Made by a program: the position numbers and the translations under genes. A stretch of DNA of 64,000 nt, taken from Owenia fusiformis (taxonomy: Eukaryota > Annelida > Polychaeta > Sabellida > Oweniidae). The stretch lies in contig CAIIXF020000005.1 of assembly GCA_903813345.2 (NCBI GenBank), forward strand, positions 28,091,375 through 28,155,374. Reading direction: 5' to 3'. Under the pieces are notes generated by a model, which was given only the letters and a program-made list of their open reading frames with translations, made no database searches and was not told the origin of the DNA. Below, one piece after another: positions 44,131 through 55,600 of this stretch. How positions within the stretch are numbered: the stretch's first letter is position 1; each line of letters starts with the position of its first letter.

Positions 44131-46476
44131 CTGAAACAAAAGACAGAGAATAATAAAGTAATTATATAAAAACCAGAGTTCAATATACCAGACTATCCAA
44201 CTGTAAAATGTTCATATTAATATTTAGGTGAGACCATATATGTTGTAGCGATACTGGCGAAACTTGAGAAGGAAGGACACAACTTAAATTACTTTCAATA
44301 TTAGACCTCCACCAGATGAGCTGTCTTTCTATAGGGAGAGGAAATGATCCCAGGACATCATAATTTGAGTATAGCTGGTAAATAATGGCAGGGAATTCTC
44401 ATCAGGAAATTTTTAGATGCCAAAAAAATACATATACCATGATTACATACAACATTTCACTATATTAGACCATGGTGTCAGTAGATTACACTATGAATGC
44501 CCTGGGGTAGCATATATTCGATTTACGATTTCTGATTTCAAATTAACTTTCACGATGTAGCTTTGGCAATATTGGTAAATTGAATTTCATGAAAGATAAA
44601 CTCATTTCCTGGAATATTTTGATTGATGGCCCCTAAAAGTATTGGAGCATCTGATGAGTTTGGTTCAGTTTATGATTTTATCAATGATGCTGTAAAACCT
44701 ACCACTTAATTAAAACCTCTCTCTTAATTGTAAACACTTATCCCTAGTGAACAAAATTTTTAAGATCATACCCCATTGACTTTTATATAAAATACCTCTA
44801 TATAGCGAACACCTCCATACAGCGTACACCTTTTGTGATTCCAAGTACCGTATGTTAATTATGTTGAATAAAAGGCTAATAAACTTTAGATATGCCAGTT
44901 TGTACAAACAAATAGCAAAAAAGTACATTTAGTTATTTACAACACTTTTCTATATCAAGTTTCCTGTAATATTTAAAATGTATGATCAACAAGATGGCCG
45001 CCCAAAAGTTAATCAGCTCTAGTACTTGATATCCTCTATCATTTGTGTAAATTTGAAGGAAATCCGATGAGCGGTTTTCCTGAAATGGCGATGAGAAGAT
45101 TTTTCGAAAAACCTTCAAAATGGCCGCCAGAAAACAAGATGGCCACCCAAAAGTTAATCAGCTCTAGTACTTGATATCCTCTATCATTTGTGTAAATTTG
45201 AAGGAAATCCGATGAGCGGTTTTCCTGAAATGGCGATGACAAGATTTTTCGAAAAACCTTCAAAATGGCCGCCAGAAAACAAGATGGCCACCCAAAAGTT
45301 AATCAGCTCTAGTACTTCATATGCTCTATCATCTCTGTGAATTTGGAGAAAATCTGATGAGCAGTTTTTCTTAAACGGCGATGACAAAAAGCGGGACGAT
45401 CACGATCACGATCACGATCACGACCAGTATGACGACTATATCCCACCGATGGTGTGATAAAAAGGACTTCTTATTGCAGATCTTATCGACATATCTCAAT
45501 ATTAATATGTGCGCGTGTGTGATGTGATTTCTTGTATTGTATATAATCTGAGTATCAGGTATATACACAAACATGTATTATGCCATTGTTATATTGGTAG
45601 CAATTATCTCCTTTGTTTATTCATACACCAGGATGACATATATTATAAACAAGAAATAGTAATTTAACCAATAACTCATCAACTCAATTGATTGAGCTTT
45701 CAACCCAAGCTATGAAATAGACGACTTTATATAGTACCTGAAATTTATTCTTCACAATACCTCCAATTCACAACTTATGCAAATATTTGAAACACCAGAC
45801 AGGAAGTTTTCAAGTACAGGTGCATGTGAGTTCTTGGGAGTGTAAGTCAAACTACGTCATATCCCCTCTATCTTAAAGTCATTCATGATTTTAATATATA
45901 GTGATGTGATAACAGGCCAAAGTGATATCATTGGGTTTGTCGCAATAACAAGGCATGGCATTATTTACATAAAAGTACAATAGAAACAAAACACCTAAAA
46001 ATTGCTATGGAATGCTGGGGATATTTCTCTCATGATAAAATTGAAAAAGATGATTGACACATACCCTGAATTAAGTGAATTCAATAGCAGTTCTTTAATA
46101 ATTATGAATTAATTTTACAATGAGCTAATTTCCAAAAGTACATGCAATTGTTTTTTGGTATTACTGGTTATTTTAATTCGTGCCAAGAATGAAGAAAAGT
46201 TTGTCCTAGATTAGTGCCAAATATGTCATCTTGTTGTTTGCAATTTTGACATTCTGGTCAACAACTGCAGAATAGGAATGATCCCATTGTTTGACTTAAC
46301 TTTCATTTAAGATCACTTAACTAAGAAATATATATAATCTTCAGAGTCACAACTCTCTGTTGATTTACGTTGGTTTAAGACTAGACATTTAGATAAAATT
46401 ATCAAAGACAAGTTAATAATGGTTATATTTAAAGACAACATCCTGTATATCCCTGAACAGACATGAAAACACTTAC
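44131..46476 (-). other. 5' UTR intron of the TTC41-like gene (inferred)
   Basis: The acceptor TTTGTTTCAG lies 5 nt before the ATG-bearing part of the first coding exon, so an upstream noncoding exon must exist. The best donor on the minus strand is AACTG|GTAAGT at 46476. The interval holds the 145-bp tandem array and a CGATCA microsatellite and no coding exon. Confidence 0.5.
44991..45400. repeat. 145-bp tandem array with CGATCA microsatellite
   Basis: Units begin AAGATGGCCGCCCAAAAGTT or AAGATGGCCACCCAAAAGTT at 44991, 45136 and 45281, so the period is exactly 145. The first two are nearly identical and the third is diverged. The array ends in GGGACGATCACGATCACGAT-type hexamer repeats (to about 45424). 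Words such as GAAGGAAATCCGATGAGCGG resemble those in the tail of the 34499-35965 element, which suggests a related element class. Confidence 0.85.
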
Positions 46477-46583
46477 CAGTTAACTTGCCCTTACTTCAAG
46501 TGGTACCCTTGACTCATCAGCTGCAGTATACCCCTCTCTGACTACTACTGATCATTTCGTATTTTAGTGTTTAACAATCAGAG
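46477..46583 (-). other. TTC41: Probable 5' noncoding exon of the TTC41-like gene
   Basis: Inferred exon from a start about 30 nt after the minus-strand TATA box to the GTAAGT donor at 46476. It would join the acceptor before 44130 and add only five bases before the ATG. It contains no long ORF. The position rests on promoter and splice-site pattern only. Confidence 0.45.
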
Positions 46584-46607
46584 CCACAAAAAATCTTCTT
46601 AATCTTA

Positions 46608-46651
46608 CTTATATAAAGAACTGCCTTTGAGAGACAACAGGTTATGATTGG
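46608..46651 (-). promoter_or_regulatory. TATA/CCAAT promoter, probably of the TTC41-like gene
   Basis: On the minus strand TATATAAG (46615-46608) fits the TATAWAAR consensus. A CCAAT box (ATTGG on the plus strand, 46647-46651) lies about 32 bp further upstream. Transcription would start near 46583 and run into the GTAAGT donor. Spacing and order are typical of an RNA polymerase II core promoter. Confidence 0.5.
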
Positions 46652-47082
46652 CTCAGCAGGATTATAAAGGTATCAGTAATATAAAGAGTCTACGATGATG
46701 ACAACTCTAGCAAAGGGTGTTCAAGAGGTGACGCATGTATTACAATGAACTTGACACTGCATTAAATTGCATATTATAGAGCTTATACACACCTAAAGAA
46801 TGTGTACTTCTTAATATGGCCATTTCCACTGAAGTCATTATTTACCTGACTGGCTATGACAGCCACTGACAGATGGGTTACTTTAAAACTAACCCCTGCA
46901 CCAAGGGTAGATCTAATATCTATTAAATTAACTAACTCTCCCACTTAACTTGGGAAAAGAAAAACTTTGAAGAAATCTCTGTCTCGATCAGTTTATTCAT
47001 TTTCAAAAATATATAAACCTTATCTCAGACAAATTAATGAATAAAGCAAGAAATGCAGAATAGCTTGAACATTCCAGGATAT

Positions 47083-47255
47083 TTAAGGATTTAAGGCTTT
47101 GACTCAGTGCAATGTTGAATGACCATTTCTTGAAGGTGTTGCTCTCCAGAATTTGCATGAGATGCTAAAGCATCAAGTGTTAATTTTAGGAAACAATGCC
47201 TTAAAGGAATGGTCATTCCATAATGCATTAAGAGTCAAAGGCTTAAATTCTTTTC
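47083..47255. repeat. Inverted-repeat element (TTAAGGCTTTGACTC ends)
   Basis: GATTTAAGGCTTTGACTCAG and, inverted, GAGTCAAAGGCTTAAATTC. Inside, GAATGACCATTTCTTGAAGG mirrors CCTTAAAGGAATGGTCATTC. The arms together cover about 60 bp each, which fits a decayed MITE between the two promoters. Confidence 0.65.
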
Positions 47256-48389
47256 ATATATTGCAAAATATGTTCTTCCATGTAACGTAAAAAATATAAA
47301 ATCACTAAAACAAAATATTTTCAATGAAACTTTTTGCAAGGGTCAAATTGGCAAAGCTCAGTAGGTCCAGATCACCATAACGAAATTCAGAAAAGAAATA
47401 ACAGTGGAAAATTATGTATTTTAACAGATATTCTGTAGTATGAACTCACTTTTAATGTAATATGAAAAAAAAGAAAAGCATCACATTAAAAAGTAGTCTC
47501 ACAGTTCACAGATATTACTCAGATAAAAAGAAATATTGAAAACTTTTGCTGAAATTTCCCAGACATTTAGACAGGGATGGGTAAGTTATCATTCTGGAAG
47601 GTATTATATATAGCAGAAATGTCATTAAGTAAAAATTCAAGTTAAAGTTATTCTCTATCAATACATTATTATATTAATGACAAAATCATTGATACAGGAA
47701 TTCTGTTGTTTACCCTCTGGTTCTTATTCCTATGGTGCATTATGCATACACCGTTTAGTGGTGCAACTCACCAGTAAAAATGCAACACAAGTAGAAAGTG
47801 TAAAAATGACACTGTGATCAAGTGTCACTTGCAAAAATGCCTCCTTACTCGATACTTGATTTTGTTCAGTTCATACAAAAAAAACATTGCTGGGGTAATA
47901 ATAAAACTTTTCTACTTGGGTCTGAAAAATCATGTAAATATCTTGGTTCAACAAGTGAGTGGCGAGTACTGGCATTCGAGTTACACCACTAGTTTAGACT
48001 ACTATGTGGATGTTATTTTTTACCTTTGTGTTCAAAAATAACACTGTACATGCATCTGCTTATATTGATCATGAAGAGAAATTGCTATATAAATATGACT
48101 AGTACCATTAGTGCCAAAAATTACTCGAAATGAAGAATTTATCTGAATATATTAATTCTACATATTTTCAGGGGTTTTCTCCATTTTTAATTATATAGCT
48201 AGACAAGAAATTGCATCAGAATAATTGTTATTTCTATTTCAATGTGCATCTGTTTTAGTACCCTGCGTGCAGAGTCTAGTTAAACTACACTCTGCCTAGG
48301 AGAGACCATATTACAGTTAAGTAGCCCCGGCCCCACGACAGGTACCGGTGACAGTCCGGGTAGTAAATCACTTCTGACCTACGCGCTGA

Positions 48390-48515
48390 CCTTTCTTCCA
48401 CCAATCAGTGAGCTTGAAGAAACATACGCCAAATGCGTTCTAATTAAATATGCACATGTCATTGGTCAATTCCGGGCTCAACGATGACGTCAGAAGGAAT
48501 GACTATATATAGAAC
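48390..48515 (+). promoter_or_regulatory. Compact CCAAT/CRE/TATA promoter, unknown gene
   Basis: In order on the plus strand: CCAATCAG (about 48400), ATTGG (about 48462), a perfect CRE TGACGTCA (48485-48492) and TATATATA (48504-48511). Start of transcription is expected near 48535. Local GC content is higher than in the surroundings. A CRE plus TATA is typical of a strongly inducible promoter. It is 1.1 kb upstream of the HSP90B1 ATG and could belong to the short unit that follows, or be an alternative HSP90B1 start. Confidence 0.55.
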
Positions 48516-48534
48516 GTCGGTCAAATTTGGCTGA

Positions 48535-48985
48535 CGAACACTGATTGGCGCGGTGAGTTCACAGGTTTATTTTAGTTTGAAAGAGTGAAGATGAAGCTCT
48601 CTTCTAAGGAGTGAAGTCAAATGAATGCAAAGGGTACTGTTTTAGCTTTGGTAAGCACAAAAATAATGAAATGCCTTTCATTACTAAAATAAAAAATAAA
48701 AAGCTGCATCCTCACATCAATTTGAAAAAAACGAAAATCAGAGCCAAAAAATCAACTAACCCTTATGTTGGTAATGATATGGTCATTCAACAGATTATGA
48801 AAGCCCATGATATGGTAAAATGTTTTAGTAATCCCAGGAGTGGTACCACCATATATTAGCTAGTCTATATGAGACATGTCGCTAAAGTGTGTCGCTTTTT
48901 CATTGAAATTAGTTAAAATGTATGTTCTATTTTTACGAAAAAATCTCTAGAACTGTGTCTAATTTTTTTTAATAAAATGTGGGTC
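48535..48985 (+). ncRNA. Short intronless transcription unit, product unknown
   Basis: The region downstream of the TATA box ends with AATAAA at about 48971, giving a transcript of about 450 nt. The first ATGs open only tiny frames. The longest frame, from an ATG at about 48674 to the stop at 48859 (61 codons, Lys-rich; KKTKIRAKKSTNPY), has no family I recognise. It may be a noncoding RNA, a micropeptide gene or a retrocopy. The unit is inferred from promoter and polyadenylation signals only. Confidence 0.3.
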
Positions 48986-49531
48986 AATCATATGATTTGA
49001 ACATGAAATAGCAGTCAAATCGTCAGTGATTTCGGCTATGCAAGCTTAGTCTTGGTCAAAGCGAATAACTCGTAAAGCTATTAGGTAGAAGATTGAATTG
49101 TAGAGGCATTTGTACCAGTTGATTTGTACATGAAAAGTAAGTAAAAACTTTCAAAAGTCCAAAAATATTTTTATTTTTCAAAAAAATGTTAGCAACCAAA
49201 CATTTACTGTTTTAAGCAATAGAACTACGCCAACACCGTAGGACAGCTGCCAAAAATATATAAAATAAACTCACCAATAACTTGGCAGAATGTTGAAAAC
49301 CATCATACTTACGATATATCCTAAATTAGAGTTTAATACAGAAATAAACAAAACGGACTCACCCAAATATGAAATCACGAACCGGAAATGAAACCTTTGG
49401 CCTCAGTGCATTCTGGGTGGCCCCCGAATCTGGATAGGGATTTCCTAACCTAGATATATAACCAATCAGAAAAAGCCTAGTGACTTTTACTTGGTGAAAC
49501 TTGATTGGCTCATTTTGCACACGTGGGGACT

Positions 49532-49550
49532 CGTGGTGAGCATTGATTGG
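49532..49550 (-). promoter_or_regulatory. ER stress response element (ERSE) of HSP90B1
   Basis: CGTGG-TGAGCATTG-ATTGG on the plus strand is the exact reverse of the ERSE consensus CCAAT-N9-CCACG, with the spacer exactly nine. ERSEs bind NF-Y (CCAAT) and ATF6/XBP1 (CCACG) and drive chaperone genes in the unfolded protein response; orientation does not matter. It lies about 105 bp before the endoplasmin ATG. Another ATTGG (about 49504), a CCAAT at 49462, a CACGTGG at about 49520 and a GC box (CCGCCCCC, about 49568) are close by. The sequence match is certain; activity is inferred. Confidence 0.85.
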
Positions 49551-49654
49551 ACAAAGACTAGGAAACTCCGCCCCCTTCTTCACAAACTTCACGTTGTCCA
49601 GGAAGTCGACGGACATTTAGAAAATTCCGTCAAAGAACTAGAGATTTCTCCGTC

Positions 49655-52600
49655 ATGTCGCGGAAATTCCTTCTTTTAGGACTACTGGGTATTCTCCTAT
49701 TAGCAGGTTAGTATTTTGTTATATTTTTGTGTTCGCATATTGTGTAGTTTTTCCGTTATTCTGTATTCAAGGTTGCCGGTTCGAAATTTATGCACCATTT
49801 TTATTTTTTCATGCAGTTCTATTTTTAGGATGCTTTCTATCTGTTGCAGTCAGTGTAGATTTCATCTATACAGCCTAAGGTTTACTGCAATGCCATATTT
49901 AGAACCTCAACTTTATATTCAGATATGTAAGAATATTGACGCTACCCCCTTTCTATTATGTCAGTCGTCAACAAAAATTCCTCCAAATTCCACATTTATG
50001 GAGTCAATTTCAGTTTCATTTGGCTTTTTAATACTGTGAGCTTAGTCAATAGATCTAAATGTATGTCCAGTTACTGATACGACAAATTCTGTCTAAGGTG
50101 ATCAGTGATTATCCTGCTATTACATGTGGATATCTAGATGACTTTCTTTGATTTTCACAAAGAATACAAGGAAAATGCCTGGGAAAATGACAAATGCATA
50201 ATTCCCTTTGATCGCCAAATTCATTCATCATCTCCTATGGTTCAATCTAAATTAAATCAAATACTGTAATAGTACAATAGAAATAAATCATGCAGCTGTA
50301 GAGTAATTAGTACATCTGCAGATGACTTTAAAAATCATCTTACTTTATAAAAACGTCAGATGTTGCAGGTTTATCACTAAAAACATTGTATCATTTCTTG
50401 TGGTTTGATTTGATATGGAACAAGTATTGTAAAATCATTATCAAGTTAAAGAATGTGCTTTAAAGTGGTTAGTGCATCTACAGATAGAGTAAAAATCATC
50501 TTCATGAAAACCTCAGATGTTGCTAGGAAACGAGATGCGAGAAGAGTTTGTTAAATTTGAAATCAGTAATATGGGGAATGAGACATCACATATACTTTAT
50601 TTGATGCCTGGATACAACTTCGTTTATTGCTGGAGGCATTTATGCCTAACTAATTAACGTAGAATCAATTAAATGTGTAATTAATTTTTCTGGAATATTC
50701 TATATGAAATGTAATGATAATAGTTATCCTGACAGTCACTACAGTTCAGGTGCAATTAGTGTTCAGTGTAGACTGCAACTGTTATCATTTTATGCTGTGA
50801 TTGAAGGATGTATACATTGAGCAGCATACATACGTCATGTGACACTTTTAATTAAACAAAATTTATTTATTGATTGATAAAAAAAGATACGATTGTTTTA
50901 TTGAACAATGCATGTACACTGTTGTTTAATACCCTTACACATTCATCATTTAAACATGACGTGGCTTTATGTGTACTGCACATTATACCAGTTCATCTTT
51001 ATTAATGTCATACCTGATTGACATTTAAAGGGAAAGGTGAATTTTACCTTCAGTGATCCTCAATTAATTAAATTCTTTTGATCTCTTGTCAGTGGAATAG
51101 ACTTATAAATACTCATTTGGTTATGGTTACTCAGTTTTTGTATTTATTTACAGGTGGTTGCTATGCAGAAGATGAAACAGTAGAAGAAGATATAGGAAAA
51201 AGCAGGGATGGGTCAAAAACAGACGATGAAGCAGTTCAAAGGTAGCATACAATTTTTGACTTTTTTGGCCATGTTTGATGTTAGCTTGGGAAAAATTAAG
51301 ATCCAGTTTTGCATAAAGCCCCTCTCCCCCTTATACTCTCTACAAACGGTTTAGAAGTAAATGAGGGTGTGACTAGTCTTGATGCAATACTAAGATCTTG
51401 GTAGTCCCCCCTCCCTTTACTGATGACCTGTGTTGGATAATGGATAATGGGGATAAATAAATGCAAAACTATGAAATTCCAGGATAATTAAGCAATGGGG
51501 TCTCATCCTTACCTGCTGCAATAAAAATACTATTCAAGTAAAGATTTGACCAATTCACCTAATGTTATGTTGTCGGGCTGGGGCATTTTGGAAATGGTCT
51601 AGTCTTGTATCGGGTCTGTTATCATTCCTCTCAATCTTGTTCTCTACATAAATTCTACATAGACTCATAGGGTAGCACTTCAAGGGCATAGTGCAAGATT
51701 AGAAATTAATCCTTTCTTGGTTTTTGCAATAAGTTGTATGTATAAGTAGATGTATGTGTTGTGAAATATATAACTACTAATTACATGTACATATTGTCGT
51801 AATACAAGTATGTATACATGATGTAAGCTCCTGTTAGTTAGCTGAAGAATTTGCTATCATAAGTGAGGTAATAAACACATTCACTTCCCCAAAATTCTTC
51901 ATCCCTTGTTTACTTTAATAGTATGGTAGGATTCCATTTGGAAAACATGAACAATACCATGTATTGATAACTATATGTAGCAAATTTAGCATGTTTACTT
52001 CTCATAATACACAGGTGTATTTCTATTTTCTATGTGCTTTCAGCTATTAACAGAACACCAGGCCTTCTTCGCCTTACGTTGTATTACGTCAGAACCCTTA
52101 AAAACAATCTCTCTCTTCCCTATCTTTTTCAACCCAGCATAATTTCGGGACTTGATCCAATATCCCATTAGACTAAATCTTCAAGTCTTGTATCATCAAC
52201 TGTTTTGTGGATTATTGAGTATTTGTGTTCTTCAATTGTTGCCCCTTGTATTTTATGATCATTCTAACGAATACAACACTACTGCAGCTAGAAATGCATC
52301 TACACACTTTGATTTATTAGTGCACTATTTTTGATTTCCAAATGATCAAATGTTTGTTGATTATTATGTTACCTACTGGCACCTGCTTGTGCATATCGTA
52401 TTAGAAGTTACATAGACCATTTATTGTAACAAGTTACTCCATCACCTGGGTTATTTGCTTTGGATTACCAAGGTATGAAGTTTGAAAATCAAACTGGTAA
52501 TGGAGTATGTTATTTGCTTGGAGATATGAATATATGGCCATAAAATCTAACACTAGACATAACTATAGTTCTTCAAAATGTCCCCAGGCCACAAATCATG

Positions 52601-55600
52601 TTGAGGGTGAGAATACTGATACCCTCCCCCCTCGTTCCCTCTGTTCCTCTATGTTCAGTCTTATAAAATAAGGTATTTTCGCTCAATTGATCTACAAGAT
52701 TAACCAGTTGATTATGTGTTATTTGAAGATATTTATTCGATGCAATCAGCCATAAATATCAATCAATTTTGATCACAAGTCTGTTAATGTAGTGTAGTCG
52801 ATGTCATGATGGCCTATGATGCTACCTTACACCTCAATAGATTATCAGGAATTTGATGTTAGAGAAAATCTTCTCTGTTTATGGAAATACCTGGTCTAAC
52901 ATCAAGAATGTAGCTTTTGTTGTGGTAAATAGAAATGTGGTAAATAGAATGTGTTCCAGATTTGGCAGCTTATCATTTCTCATGAGGTTAGATATTTCAG
53001 AGGGGGGTAGTGAGGAAGTAGAATTTTTTTTCAATATATGAGCATGTTAAGGTTGTGAACATTTTTCAGTGACAGATCAAGGAGGATTGGCTCCCAGAAT
53101 GCAACAACGATATTTTTGCCATAATTGAGATGTCGTGATTTCAAAATTCAAACAAAAAATTTCAAAACTCACAAGAAATGATCGAGATATTGGTTTGATT
53201 CCTTTGGACTGTATATTTTGAATTTATAGTCGGTTATGATTTCTGAAAATAATGACAATCTGACATTTGCATCGTTGAGTTGCAATCATTGGAGCCAATC
53301 CTCCTTGGTGACAGATTCAACTGTCAGTTTTATTGGCAGTATATTACTGATCAATATCATTCATTTCATATGGATTAAAGCCCCCATATTGTTTTAAAAC
53401 ATAGACAGTGCTCAAGGAGGATTGGCTCCCAGAATCGAAGTCGATATTTTCCAACAATGAAAACGCCGAGATGTCGTTATTTTCTGAAATTTTAACCGAT
53501 TATAAATTCAAAATAAACAGTTCAAAAGATTCGAACCAATATCTCGATCATTTCCTGTGAGTTTTGGAATTTTTCGTTAGGAAATAAGACCAAAATTCAC
53601 GATTCAAATGTTGAAGTGAACAAAATGGCGGCTGTTGGAATTCAAATTTTGTAGCACGACATGCCCATATATGGGACAGAATATCGATGTTGCACTCTGG
53701 GAGCCAATCCTCCTTGGACAGTGCTTTAACTTGCCTGTGTTAATCGCTTCATGGCATGACAAATAAAAATGTCAGCCTGTAGATCAGCACTTTCAACAAA
53801 TATGCTTTTTGTTCATGGCATTTGATTTTCAGTTAGTTTATAACTCAGTCATCCATGTCCAAAATTTCGATAAAGTTGATCTCTTCTACATCTTCTAGCC
53901 ATGGGGGAATAGCATTATTTATCTCAATTTGCGTATGTGAAGACATTTAGGGATTAAAAAGCGGAATCATTCACAAGTAAAATGAAACACGGGAAAGGAG
54001 AGGTATCGGCAAGGAATAAAGTAACAAGCATTTAGGCAACCAATTTATAAAACACAATATCAGGTAGTCAAAAGATAGAAGAAATGTATAATTAGAATGA
54101 CTTTAATCTATCTCTAAGAAGTATGATGTGTTGCCCTCTTCTAGTGTTGAAATGATGTAGTTATATAAGTTCCTGGGTTATCTTGACCCAGTCAGAATGC
54201 AAGTGGAATTTACTGAACTAACTGTGAAATAGATTATTATTTTCTCATTGCTCATCAGTAGTGTTTTATCGGAGCCCATTTTCATTATCTAATGGTTGCA
54301 AGAGACAATAAAGACTGTGAATAATTCATATGAATATTTTCTCTCAGTTCCAGTTTTGTAATCTACCTTTGAAGTAACTTTGAAATGCGAACACCTCTCA
54401 ATATGAACATTTTCTCTCAGTTCTAATTTTCCATTGACTCCCTTGTTAAACAAATCTACCATTGAAGTAACGTTGAAATGTAAACACTTACAATTCTGAA
54501 CACTTTGTGCCAATCTTAGTTATTTTCAGATTGAACAGGTTTTACATACATGTAGTAGGTTACATTAGAAAATTCGCCTCTTTGATGAACCACCCCCCCC
54601 CCCCCCCAAAAAAAAGAAAAATTCTTACGCAGGGTTTGAAACTTTAAGTGTTAAGTTTATCAGACGTGAACCCTGATAATGGAATATTAAAAGATCCACA
54701 ACTGACATATTGAATGATGAGCCTTTCCTTCGATAGTCTTGCATCCATCCCTTCAGACCATACAACCGTCTCCAGGAGTCTCTAATAGAGAAGTAGATAA
54801 AGGGGTTGTTTTAGCAAATTGTCGCAAGACTCCCCCAGCATTCATTAATCGCTAGTTCGATTAATCACTTGTTCATCACCACTTAACAGTTCCTCTATGA
54901 CCAGAATATTTTGCCAAATGTAACCTGAATGAATGCCATCCAGCTTATACTTATGTCTGTCTGTTTTCAGGGAAGAGGAGGCCATTAAACTAGATGGCCT
55001 CAACGTCGCCCAAATGAAGGAACTACGCGACCAAGCAGAAAAACATACATTCCAGGCTGAGGTCAATCGAATGATGAAACTTATTATAAACTCACTATAC
55101 AAAAATAAGGAGGTAAGAAACGGCACTTTTGTTATACTGTATCTTTTGGCACCTGAGAATAGCAACATATCACCATGATTTTTTTTTGCTGTAACATTGA
55201 TGAAAGGCGCGAATTGGCAGCTTTGAAATAATATTTTAGATTATTTATTGCCCCTCTACTTCACAGGAAAAATTAGAATATATGTGGATATGACTTGGAT
55301 TATAGTCAACCACCATTGGTTCTCAATATTGTAGAAATGGAACAACTCATGTTTTAGAGAGACATTGAGTGGATTAGTTTTGAAACATTGACCAAAATGG
55401 AAGATTGTTTTTGTGGCCATATTTCATGCAGAGAGGAGATTTGTGAGAAATGTGCATCTTGTTATCCTAAGTGAACAAATTGCACACCTGTAAACAGTTT
55501 CGCTGTTGTTTGTTGCTTCTCCCTTTGTTGTAAAAAAATAGTCAGTAAGAGGCCCTGTGATTTTGGATAAGTAACATTAGAGAAGAGAATTGTTTGTTTA

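Noticed and set aside
46608-49655. A single bidirectional promoter shared by the TTC41-like gene and HSP90B1
   Set aside because: The two best promoter candidates are about 2.9 kb apart with a third promoter-like region between them. Head-to-head orientation is clear, but a shared core promoter is not supported.
52040-52340. Possible small gene in HSP90B1 intron 2
   Set aside because: A 60-codon ORF without splice sites, motif or codon bias; probably chance.
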